Positions 1-7,575 of a DNA stretch of 13,411 nt are shown in pieces (positions within the stretch are counted from its first letter, which is position 1; the number at the start of each line of letters is the position of its first letter). The DNA is taken from positions 4,664 through 18,074 of the forward strand of contig NW_025064975.1 in the NCBI RefSeq assembly GCF_019112545.1. Reading direction: 5' to 3'. Under the pieces are notes generated by a model, which was given only the letters and a program-made list of their open reading frames with translations, made no database searches and was not told the DNA's origin. This DNA is from Guyanagaster necrorhizus (lineage: Eukaryota > Basidiomycota > Agaricomycetes > Agaricales > Physalacriaceae). The translations under genes and the position numbers were made by a program.

Positions 1-335
1 TGGTCGTCTCGGATCCGTTTATGATACACTGTGGTGGCTCGGCCACCGTAGTTGCGTTCCTTGTGATGTCGTTTGGCCGATCTTTAATCCCCGATCGTTG
101 GTCAGCCCTGAGGAATTGTTGGTATTTCCTCATTAAGGTTAGTACGTTTTTGTACCAATGCCCTTCGTTCCGTCGGTTCGAACAATATTTGTTTTGTTCG
201 AAGAGCGGTTTACTGTGCATCCAGTATTAGGTGATGATTAATTGTCGATTAAAGCATGCATAAGTAAATGTAGTAGTTACTAGAGAAACAATGTCAGTTC
301 ATTCATATTATCTGTGGCCAAGTTTTTGGGCTCGG
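1..335 (-). pseudogene. Degenerate start of pol, copy A
   Basis: The part nearest gag (about 335-236) aligns by eye with the segment that follows gag in copies B and C, including a shared ATGCATGC-like block (A 254-260, C about 10505-10512). It is the region before the protease. From 235 to 1 I recognise no domain. It holds scattered stops in all minus-strand frames and two small hairpins (33-47, 177-202). By position it should belong to the N-terminal part of pol. Confidence 0.4.
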
Positions 336-1322
336 TCAGTTCCGTCTGGTAGTCTTCATTCGGATATCGTTCCGGGTGTGATGATGCTTCGTCACCTTGG
401 GCGTCGGAACCTCTGGTTCCTGAGTCCCATGGCCATTGGCTAAGGTGATCGCCTCGGCCCGTTGCCTTTGTCGTTGTTTGTATATGTCGATGGTTCGACC
501 CTTCCATTCGTCGTAGCCATTCGGCACATACCATTCCTTGATCGTTGTGAGGTAGATGGGTGGTAGTCCCATCTTGATACATTCAACCATGTATCCAGTG
601 TTGGTGCGGTCATCCCATACCCTGGCAAGTGTTCCGAGTCATTCCAATATTGTGAAGTAGTCGGTAGTCGTTTTTCCGGCCAGTTTGTGCTCCTTCATCT
701 GTTGCCTGTAGATTTCGGGAGTGGTCGGGGTCGGGGTCGGGATCCCACTATCAAATTGTTGCGCCCATCCAAAAGTGATGTGACTGTCTTCGGTGTATGG
801 TGGCGGCTGTTCGGCAGGTGATTGCGGGGTAACCGGCAGCTTTCTTGATTCTGGATGTTGCCGATATGCCTGGGATCGGCTTTGATCCTGCTGAGATGCC
901 GGATCAGGGATGGTGCAAGGGTTTTGCAAATGCCGAGATGGTGCCGTCTGGGTTAATGATGCTGCGGATGCCGATTTTGCAGGTCGTGCATTCGGCATCC
1001 ACTCGTTGACTGCCGTTCATCTGCCATACTTTGACCTGTATGGCCATGTCGGCTCCATCTGGTACTGCAAGAACTGTTGATTAAAAGAAAAATTGACCCC
1101 TCGCGGGGCCGCATGCTGTACAACCTCCCCTGCTCCCTGTCCTTCAATACTTTCTTTGGATTCAAAGGGAAGGTCCCCGACCTCTCCGATTGAACCCTCC
1201 TCCCCGTCCTTGTCGTCTGCCTCACCATCCTGGTCCCATATTTCCCCCCCGAGGAGGGAAATGTCATCTAGATCGTAGGTTGTCGGTTTGGCGGGTCTGG
1301 GGTTGGGTACTTGGTCCAGCAT
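336..1322 (-). pseudogene. gag of copy A, lacking capsid core and zinc knuckle
   Basis: The start is an ATG at a position conserved in all three copies (B 5635, C 8566). The frame runs to a TGA at 336-338 with premature TGA codons at 1017-1019 and 639-641. The latter sits where B has CGA (GAA CGA CTC). Recognisable parts are the N-terminal acidic region, SFNQQFLQYQM (B has SNFNQRYSHYQM) and MKEHKLAGK-TTDYF (B has MKEFKMAGK-ATDYF), then MGLPPIYL and YDEWKGRTIDIYKQRQ. Between the GW near residue 185 and the EIYRQQMK motif, about 140 residues of capsid found in B are missing. The junction carries three GGTCGG units (723-740). The CCHC zinc knuckle is also absent. The product could not form a normal capsid or bind RNA as nucleocapsid. 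Confidence 0.75.
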
Positions 1323-2037
1323 CCTCTGGTCTGGGGCGAGGAGAAGGCCCCCGCCCGGGCTGCTGTTGCTCCTGCTCGGCCTCTCCCCCTGCTGTGTTCA
1401 CCGCCATTGCTCGGCTATATCGACGGAAGTTCCTGTAGAATCAGGGTCGAAGGAAGAGGGCAGCCACCGGTCCATCAAGAAACCGTTTAAGGTCTCCTGT
1501 GGGGTCGATGTGCTGGCTGTCCCCTCCAATCGATCCCTGATCCGTCGATATTCTGTGGCCTTGGTCCGGGATACTGTCTGTGTCTGCGATGGTATCCATT
1601 CTGTATGATAGTGGCCGGTCATTGTTGAGCTCGTCATTATCGGCGTCGAGCTCCTCTTGTCTTGGGACGTTGTCACCTTGGATGACTCTGTCGACGGAGG
1701 CCGCCCAAGGGTCGGATTCGGTGGGGGAAGGGGTGGGCTGTTGGAAGGGGGAGTCGGGGGTGCTGGTATTGACCAAAGTGCCAGTGCTGGCACTTCCATC
1801 TTCTCTTCGTCGCTGTTCCTCCTCCCGTGCTCGGAGGTACCTCCCAAAGAGGTCGTTCTCCCTGTAGATCTCGTTGTCGACATGTAATTGAACGGTGGCA
1901 TGCCACCAGTCATGCCACCTGCTGAGGTCGTTTCTGGCCTCTGTCCTGTTGTCAGTGCTAATGTCTCGTACTGACGCTGTATGATGGGATCCCCATGTCC
2001 TAGTACTGGTCCCGTGAGCCACCTGTGAGCTAAGCAA
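1264..2037 (-). pseudogene. ORF-X of copy A: conserved unrecognised protein upstream of gag
   Basis: This frame is open from about 2037 to 1444 and continues after one TGA (1441-1443) to a stop at 1264. It includes IYREN-LFGRYLRAREEE, an acidic low-complexity linker, GDLKRFL, AALFL and FYRNF, then a PRPRP/STQPQ tail. Copies B and C carry the same blocks in the same frame relative to gag. The true N-terminus is unclear. ORF0 lies in the same frame further upstream, separated by two TGA codons, and a second frame is also open across the whole stretch (2504-1398). The end overlaps the gag start at 1322. The function is unknown; it could be an N-terminal extension of Gag or a separate accessory protein. 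Confidence 0.45.
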
Positions 2038-2199
2038 GGAGTCTCTGGCATGGCGCCCAGTGCCAGTGCCAGAGACGGGGGTTGGCGTCCTTGTTGCTTG
2101 GATGCTGCGCTGGGGGGATAGGGTGGGGGCATCGCACCTAGGTCGTCGGAACCCTGTTGCTCAGGGGTTTCCAGGGTCCCGAATAACTGCTGGCGGGGG

Positions 2200-2562
2200 T
2201 CATGGGGGGTACGTGTGCTGCTGAGATTGTTCTTCTTCTTCTTCCACCTGATGCTCCAAAGACGTTCTCCCAGAGACATCTTCGGAGTCGACTCTGCCTG
2301 GCTGATGGGGCTGTTGGGACGTCGAAGGTTGAGTCGAAGCGGGGATGTCATGAAGAGAAAGATCTGGTGTAGCATTTCGTAGGATTCTGCGGATGTGTTG
2401 AAATTCGTGGTAATGACGGATAGACCAGCCGATGATTGATTGGTGTTCATGGCACAGCTGTACGAGCACCAATAAGATGACCAGAATTCCGATGAGAGAC
2501 ACAAAGAGTATAAAGAACTCTTGAGTGAAGTTCGGGTTTGAAGGATTAAGGATGATTGGCAT
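2200..2562 (-). CDS. ORF0: small single-pass membrane protein of the retrotransposon
   Basis: An open frame of 120 codons begins at an ATG shortly after the priming site. I chose this ATG because copy B has an ATG at the aligned position. Residues about 11-17 carry the motif NPNFTxEFF. A hydrophobic segment follows at about residues 17-36 (rich in I, L and V), then QLCHxHQSI, a basic IRHYHEF stretch, and an acidic EEEEEQ tail before TYPP and a TGA. About two thirds of residues match copy B over the first 80, with many I/L/V exchanges inside the hydrophobic segment, which suggests selection on a membrane helix. A single-pass membrane protein is inferred. I do not recognise a family. Its 3' end overlaps another open frame starting at 2351. 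Confidence 0.5.
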   Translation of the reverse strand: MPIILNPSNPNFTQEFFILFVSLIGILVILLVLVQLCHEHQSIIGWSIRHYHEFQHIRRILRNATPDLSLHDIPASTQPSTSQQPHQPGRVDSEDVSGRTSLEHQVEEEEEQSQQHTYPP

Positions 2563-2604
2563 GCAGTTTCTCAGCACAATTGGGCATGAGAAAGGGATGC
2601 ACGA

Positions 2605-2617
2605 AGCTTCGAACTAA
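2605..2617 (-). promoter_or_regulatory. Self-priming primer-binding site of copy A
   Basis: One base inside the LTR end, the minus strand reads TTAGTTCGAAGCT. Its exact reverse complement AGCTTCGAACTAA lies in the LTR at 2790-2778, 34 nt downstream of the first base of the TATA-like box, where the transcript should start. No TGG-type tRNA primer site is seen here. The arrangement matches the Tf1 type of priming, in which the 5' end of the element's own RNA primes reverse transcription. Confidence 0.7.
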
Positions 2618-2618
2618 T

Positions 2619-3142
2619 TGTTAGACTCAAATCCCACGTGATTAGAAGCACGTGATAAATGGTTCGGTACCTCGTGCTTTGGGTATGTCCGACCGAGTTC
2701 ACTTCTGTGCAACTAGTTGTGTGGTTCAAGGCTTGACGAATTGGTTGAGCTCGAGATAAGATGGTGGCGTGTAAACTTTAGTTCGAAGCTAGAGTATTAC
2801 AGCGAGAACTAAGCTACTTAAATACTGTTCTGCTGTCTAGCTATTAATAAACGTTCACAAAAGATATTGTACTGCTGTAGAGCTGTTACTGCTGCGGTTA
2901 CTCAGCTCTATGCAAAAGTCCATTGCCTTGCTGTGCACTGTTACTGCTGCGCCACAGTTGGAGGACCAAAAGGTCATTGTCTCTCCCTTCACAGCACACA
3001 GCAGTGCAGTCAGACTCAGACTGACTGGGTTGCTGACCTAAGCGTTCCCACGGTCCTAAGCGCTGGCCTAGGTGCCCTGACTAAGCGGGAATAGGGGTCG
3101 TTTCCAAGGAAAAAGAGAAGAAAAATGGAAAAAATCGTAACA
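2619..3142 (-). repeat. 5' LTR of copy A (524 bp)
   Basis: On the minus strand the LTR begins TGTTACG and ends GTCTAACA, giving the inverted ends TGTTA/TAACA that are also found in the other two LTRs. The outer side (3143) is broken protease sequence of copy B, and the inner side (2618) is the priming site. Within it are a TATA-like box TATTTAAG (2824-2817), a predicted transcript start near 2790, a 55-bp duplication in U3 (2858-2950) and two CACGTG palindromes near the inner end (2635-2640, 2649-2654). It is clearly more diverged from LTRs B and D than those two are from each other. Confidence 0.92.
2817..2824 (-). promoter_or_regulatory. TATA-like box of LTR A
   Basis: The minus strand reads TATTTAAG. 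It sits in a 33-bp block (2794-2826) that is identical between LTRs A and B, and 34 nt upstream of the presumed transcript start at 2790. Confidence 0.55.
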
Positions 3143-3796
3143 GATTCTTGGTCCCATCTGCATTATAGACAGGAATGGGAGCTGCTGTTGCTCTGGTGGG
3201 TAATTTGTGCTTGTTGATGAAAGCTCGGTTGATGCTACTTCCTGTGCAGCCGCTGTCAATTAAGGCAGTAACCGCATGGGTTGATTGGGACATTAATGTT
3301 TCGATCTGGGCCTTGGTTAATAGGTCGCGTCCTGAAAGTTTAGTTCATCAGATGAATTTTCATGGTCCATGTAATTCATCCAACCATTCCAGAGCTTGGC
3401 ACCATTCTACTTTTCACATTCCTGTAATCATATCATCGACTACCTCTTCGATTCAGGTTTTGTGTACCTAGTTTTTGAGCATGGCCACTGCCGCTGCTTC
3501 ATCCTTTGTGTCTTTAATTGCCCACCAAGTCCATTCAGTATCGAATGGCTTGAGCTAGGCTGTGGGGCTCGCTGCCCCTTCATTAGGGCTCTCTGCCCTT
3601 CTTTGGCCCTTCATCGGTGCTTGAGTTGCTGAGATTGATTCCTTAAGCGATTCTGAGTTTGGAGTAATAGGGTCGGGTATATGCATGCATGATTTAGTCA
3701 TAGGTGGTAATACTAAAGAAGATAAAATATCAGTCTGTCCAGCAGATTGTGACCCATTACTCTTGTCCTCAGCTGAGGCAGTCGAATCGCCTACTG
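3143..3796 (-). pseudogene. Start of pol with protease, copy B, cut by LTR A
   Basis: This is in the -1 frame relative to gag and begins around the gag TAG. It has an unrecognised N-terminal region containing LKPFDTEWTW-AIKD, EEVVDDMITGM and ALEWLDEL, then an aspartic protease start ALIDSGCTGSSINRAFI with catalytic DSG. It ends after PVYNADGTKN, where LTR A begins. Seven stops interrupt it: 3555-3557, 3468-3470, 3453-3455, 3414-3416, 3360-3362, 3348-3350 and 3345-3347. Two TAG codons sit where copy C has TGG (Trp), a G-to-A change. The stops at 3360 and 3345 match stops in C at 10908 and 10923. Confidence 0.85.
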
Positions 3797-5635
3797 CTTG
3801 GCCCCATCTTTTACCTCCTCGGATTTCTCATTGTGCCTGAGGTCTTTGTCTTCCTTCATCAATTTGGCAATCTGTGCCCAAATCTCCTCTCTGGTGTGCT
3901 TGTTCTTCTTCTGAGGGCAGTTTCGTGCCACGTGGCCCTTCTGGCCACAATTGAAACACTTCCCCCCCTTCTTGAGGTGATCCACATCCATCGGCTGACC
4001 CGTTCTGGTATATGTCATGCCTGTACTGGTTTGCTTCGTTCCATAAGAAGTTGGGGTCGAGCTCCCAGGCTTGGCAGATGTGGTCGTACTGGGGTTAGGG
4101 TGCCTCGGACCCTGTCCCTGTCCCTGGCTTCGATAGCTGTAGGCTAGGGTGGTTGTTTCTGCCTTCTGCCGTTGTCGTTCCTTGTACATTGTGATGATTC
4201 AGCTCTTCCACTCGTCATAGCTGATGGGTATGTCCTGGCTGATGTCCGAGATGGTTATGAGGTAATGGGATGGCAAGCCCATTTTCATATATTTGACCAT
4301 CCGTCCAGTATCGGCAACATCCTCCTGGACTCCTGTGAGAGTGCTGAGTCGTTCTAATTCATTGAAGTAATCTGTGGCTGGCTTTCCAGCCATCTTGAAT
4401 TCCTTCATCTTCTGCTTGTGAACCTCCTGGACTGCAGGATCTGTGAATTTGTCCCTGATCATTTGTTTGAAGACCGGCCATGCAGGGTATCGATGATGGT
4501 CCCTGGTAGTAGACCAGAAAGGGGGGGCGATTAGAACCCACCACACTTTGGCCTTGTCTGCCATGTGGGTGATGGCAAATGTTACTTTGTACATGTCGGT
4601 GAGAAAGTATGGGGCGAATACTTGAAAGTATTGGTTGCAGTTGACCAGGAAACGATTGATATCGTCGGATGCCCCTCGAAAGAGGCGAGGTTCTGTGCAA
4701 AGGATTGGTTTAACTTGGAGAATTTGAGTGGCAGCATTGAGGGCGGGCATCGGGTTTGGGAGTCCACCATGGGGTGGCTGCACCCACCCCTTTGGAGGTC
4801 CTGGGAATGAATGTAGAGATCCATCATCGGCGACAGGACTTTCCGGTTTTGGGGCTTTCTTTCACACGATCCTCCCATTCCTAATAGTCCAACCCTGGGT
4901 GAGCACTTCAGGGTCATCTTCAGTTAGGGGAGGCAGCTCTGGTACTGGAGCCTCGCTGCCTTTGGCCTCATCCAGAGGTGGCTGTCCAGCAAAGGGTCGC
5001 GAAAAAGATGGCAGTCTCCAGGATTCAGGATGATGCCAGGCTGCCTGTGGTCGGCTCCTGGCAAGCCGAGAAGCCATGCTATGGATGGCCAATGTAGCGA
5101 ACGAGTACCGAGAAGATGCCATTCGAATTGAAGGTGCTGTGTCTGCCATTTTGGATGGCATTACACTCGGCGTCCACATTCTTGGTGCCATTCTCCCGCC
5201 ATACTTCGGCTTGTATGGCGGTAACGGTCCCATCTGATAATGTGAATATCTTTGATTAAAGTTAGAAATGGCCTGCTCAGTGGCCACATACTGTAGAATC
5301 TCCTCTTTTTCAATAAAGTCCGTGAAAGTATACCTTTGTCCTAAGGACGATCTTAACCAAAGATCGTCCTTCCACAACTCGGCTACCTGCTCTTGGTACA
5401 ACCGAGTGAACTCCTCCTCCCTCACCTTGCATGCTCCTTGTCACAATTCTTCATCTGTCATTGGTTTGAACTTCTCCTTCCAGCTAGAGACTAGGTCCCT
5501 GCCCTCCTGACGGGGGTCCACCTTCTTGGCCTTGTTGTCCGCATCAGTTTTCTCCTCATCCTCGGGGAGGGAACTGCCGAGTGGGTCATAGACTACTGGT
5601 TCGGTCAGGCTGGGGCTGCGTGCTAGGTCTGGCAT
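3791..5635 (-). pseudogene. gag of copy B (full length, three premature stops)
   Basis: The frame runs 615 codons from the conserved ATG at 5635 to the TAG at 3791, interrupted only by TGA at 5441-5443, 4862-4864 and 4199-4201, with no frameshift. In order it shows an acidic N-terminus, EEEFTRLYQEQVAELW, a capsid region with LFRGASDDINRFL, CNQYFQVF and DKAKVWW, MKEFKMAGK-ATDYFNELERL, YDEWKS, a basic linker, and a CCHC zinc knuckle CFNCGQKGHVARNC (3958-3917) of the C-x2-C-x4-H-x4-C type. This is a Ty3/gypsy Gag giving capsid and nucleocapsid. At 4199 copy A keeps CGA (Arg) where B and C have TGA, so that stop arose by C-to-T change. Pol follows in the -1 frame. Confidence 0.87.
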
Positions 5636-6212
5636 CACTGGGTCTGGGGTGAGGAGTAGGTTGTCGCTTGGACTGCTCTGGTGGCTCCTCGATGCTTGTT
5701 GCTGCTCCCAGCGCCATTGCTCTGCGATACTGATGGAAGTTTCTGTAAAACTTTGGGTTGAGGAAAAGGGCTGCAAAGGCCCCATTGAGGAACCTCTTGA
5801 GATCACCGGTGGGGTCGATACCCTCATCGTCTCTCCCGATGGTGCCTCGCTCGACTGGAATTCCATCTCTCTGGACTGGGATATCCTCTGTTTCTGCAAT
5901 GGTATTGGTCCCATAAGATAGTGGGCAGTTGTCGTCGAGGTGGGGCTGGGTCTCTTCCTTGTGGTAGTTGGCCCAGGGATCGGACTCACTGATGGAAGTG
6001 GCAGGTTCCCTGAAAGGCGAATCAGGCATGGTGGTTCCATTGACGGTTGTGGACCTACTACCTCCCTCACCTCTTCTATGCTCCTCTGCTTCTCGTGCTC
6101 TGAGATGCCTCCCAAAGAGGGCGTTCTCCCTCATAATCTTGTTGTCGATATATGCCTGGTCCTGCCTGTACTTGGGAAGGTCTTGGGCACATCGTACCTG
6201 GTTCTCTCTCAA
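5586..6212 (-). CDS. ORF-X of copy B: conserved unrecognised protein upstream of gag
   Basis: This frame is uninterrupted for about 208 codons and ends at TGA 5586-5588, overlapping the gag start (5635) by about 50 bp. It contains RENALFGRHLRAREAEE, a linker, GDLKRFL, AALFL, FYRNFHQY-RRAM and a PRPSD/STQPQP tail. No ATG supports the upstream limit; the frame simply opens there. Just upstream, a different frame (6502-6209) carries protein-like sequence ending PSSWAP that looks as if it should join to RENQVRCAQDL here. A frameshift, splicing or an old indel may therefore separate two halves of one protein. I recognise no family. Confidence 0.45.
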   Translation of the reverse strand: MRENQVRCAQDLPKYRQDQAYIDNKIMRENALFGRHLRAREAEEHRRGEGGSRSTTVNGTTMPDSPFREPATSISESDPWANYHKEETQPHLDDNCPLSYGTNTIAETEDIPVQRDGIPVERGTIGRDDEGIDPTGDLKRFLNGAFAALFLNPKFYRNFHQYRRAMALGAATSIEEPPEQSKRQPTPHPRPSDARPSTQPQPDRTSSL

Positions 6213-6641
6213 GGGGCCCAGGATGATGGGGCTGGCTGGTCATATTCTGCTTGGTACCGTTCGTATGCCTTCTGTTCTGCTAGTATTACCGCCAACTGAG
6301 CGGTGCTCCAGCCTGTCAGCCTCAGCGGCAGCAGTTCGCCACCAGTGGCGCTCGTTGCTGTCATCATGCCAATAATCGTCGTTTCTGTTGTTAATGCTGC
6401 TGTGTCATGTAGATGAGGTATGTCAGGACCCATGGCCCCTGGAATGACTTGTTCCTCGAGCCATCCATGGGGCATCCAGGGAGTCTCTAGCACGGCACCC
6501 AAGGCTGATGCTAGAGGCAGGAGTTGCTGGCCTGGTTGCTGTGATACTGTGCTGGGGGAATGGGATGGGGGTGTCAGGTCTGGGTTGTTGAAACCCTGCA
6601 GCTCAAGGGTTGTCAGGGTTTCAGATGACTGCTGTCAGGGG

Positions 6642-6992
6642 TCATGGGGGGTATGTGTGCTGCTGATACTGCTCCTCTTCTTCTTCCCTAGCATGCCCTT
6701 GAGCCGAGCTTCCAGGGACACTTTCTGGGTCGGTTCCTTCGGCAGGTCAGAAAGACTGTCGGGCAGAGGCAGGGATGTCATGGAGGGGGAGGTCTGGCAT
6801 GACATTGCGGAGGATGGTTCGAATACATTGGAATTCGTGATAGTGCCTGATTGTCCAAGCTACGATCGATTGGTGTCTATGGCACAGCTGTATGATCACC
6901 AGAAGACCGATCAAGATTCCTATAATAGATGCCAAGAGTTCAAAGAACTCATGGGTAAAGTTTGGGTTGAAAGGATCAAGGGCAGGGGGCAT
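6642..6992 (-). pseudogene. ORF0 of copy B: membrane protein with one premature stop
   Basis: An ATG at 6992 opens a frame with NPNFTHEFF, a hydrophobic segment at about residues 17-36, QLCHRHQSI and IRHYHEF, matching ORF0 of copy A. A TGA at 6747-6749 interrupts it after PASARQSF. The frame then goes on through an acidic EEEEEQ stretch to HTYPP and a TGA at 6642-6644, the same end as in copy A. The conserved start, hydrophobic segment and end support a real protein of roughly 116-120 residues. Its role is unknown. By position it would be the first ORF on the element's RNA. Confidence 0.5.
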
Positions 6993-7034
6993 TCAGTTTC
7001 TCAGCACAATTGGGCTTGAGAAAGGGAATGAGAA

Positions 7035-7047
7035 AGTCTCGAACTAA
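7035..7047 (-). promoter_or_regulatory. Self-priming primer-binding site of copy B
   Basis: The minus strand reads TTAGTTCGAGACT, one base inside the LTR end. The LTR carries AGTCTCAAACTAA at 7220-7208, which is complementary at 12 of 13 positions. The single mismatch is a CpG-to-CpA change in the LTR copy. Two positions differ from copy A on both sides of the duplex, so the pairing is kept by paired changes. Confidence 0.7.
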
Positions 7048-7048
7048 T

Positions 7049-7575
7049 TGTTAAGCCCAAATTCCACGTGACAATCAACACATGATAAACAGTTCAGTAC
7101 CTCGCACTTCAGGTATGTCCAACTGAGTTCACTGATGTGATGAGAGTGTTGTGAGGTCAAGGCATTGCAAGTAGCAGGAGCTCGAGATAAGATGGTGAAG
7201 TAAAACTTTAGTTTGAGACTGGGGTATTACAGCGAGAACTAAGCTACTTAAATACTATTTTGTTATCGTACTATAAATAAGTGCTCACAAAAGCTGTTGT
7301 CTTGCTGTTGTGCTGTTTCCCCTACCATTGCCAGTCTCTCCACAAAAGCTATTGTCCTGCTGTGTGCTGTTACTGCTGCACTGCAGTTGGAGGACAAAAG
7401 GGACATTGTCTCTCCCTTCACAGCACACAGCTGTTCGATATGATAACGACTGACTGGGTTGCTGACCAAGCATTCCCACGGTCCTAAGCGCTAGCCTAAG
7501 TGCTCTGACTAAGCAAAGATAGGGGTCATTTCTGAAGAAAAAGAAAATAGAAAGAGAATAGGAAAAATCATAACA
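7049..7575 (-). repeat. 5' LTR of copy B (527 bp)
   Basis: On the minus strand it begins TGTTATG and ends GGGCTTAACA. It contains the TATA-like box (7254-7247), the predicted transcript start (about 7220), the 55-bp U3 duplication (repeat offset seen at 7288 and 7343), and near its inner end one intact CACGTG (7065-7070) plus one CACATG (7079-7084) at the same spacing as in LTR A. Over the last 102 bp it differs from LTR D at seven positions, all transitions. It lies in inverted orientation to LTR D, 152 bp away. Confidence 0.93.
7247..7254 (-). promoter_or_regulatory. TATA-like box of LTR B
   Basis: The minus strand reads TATTTAAG inside the block 7224-7256 that is identical to LTR A. The presumed transcript start at 7220 is 34 nt downstream of its first base, the same spacing as in the other LTRs. 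Confidence 0.55.

Larger units (their letters stand above)
1..3142 (-). mobile_element. Ty3/gypsy-type LTR retrotransposon, copy A (5' part, internally deleted)
   Basis: Read leftward, this copy has a 5' LTR (3142-2619), a priming site (2617-2605), ORF0 (2562-2200), ORF-X (about 2037-1264), gag (1322-336) and a degenerate start of pol (335-1), and then leaves the window. The order and reading frames match copy B. Its LTR begins directly after a truncated protease codon of copy B, so I infer that A is inserted in B. A 3' LTR and the rest of copy B should lie to the left of the window. Compared with B and C, A lacks the core of capsid and the zinc knuckle. It keeps more CpG dinucleotides and fewer stops than the other copies. 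Confidence 0.85.
3143..7575 (-). mobile_element. Ty3/gypsy-type LTR retrotransposon, copy B (5' part)
   Basis: Read leftward, this copy has a 5' LTR (7575-7049), a priming site (7047-7035), ORF0 (6992-6642), ORF-X (6212-5586), gag (5635-3791) and pol up to the protease (3796-3143). It is cut at 3143 by the LTR of copy A, just after the protease motif YNADGTKN. Gag and its upstream ATG, and pol, keep the same relative frames as in C. The rest of pol should lie beyond copy A, outside the window. The right edge (7576) adjoins the 3' tail of plus-strand element D. Confidence 0.87.

Noticed and set aside
2858..2950. Repeats in the LTR as a CRISPR array or satellite
   Set aside because: There are only two imperfect units, and they occur at the same place in every LTR of the family.
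3704..4147. Open frame of 147 codons on the plus strand
   Set aside because: It is antisense to the zinc-knuckle part of gag of copy B, which has a clear CCHC motif on the minus strand.
6420..7019. Open frame of 199 codons on the plus strand
   Set aside because: It lies antisense to ORF0 and the leader of copy B. The opposite strand carries motifs shared with copy A, and this frame shows no recognisable domain.
7020..7048. tRNA-type primer-binding site
   Set aside because: No TGG-initiated match to a tRNA 3' end lies next to the LTRs. The complementarity is to the LTR itself.
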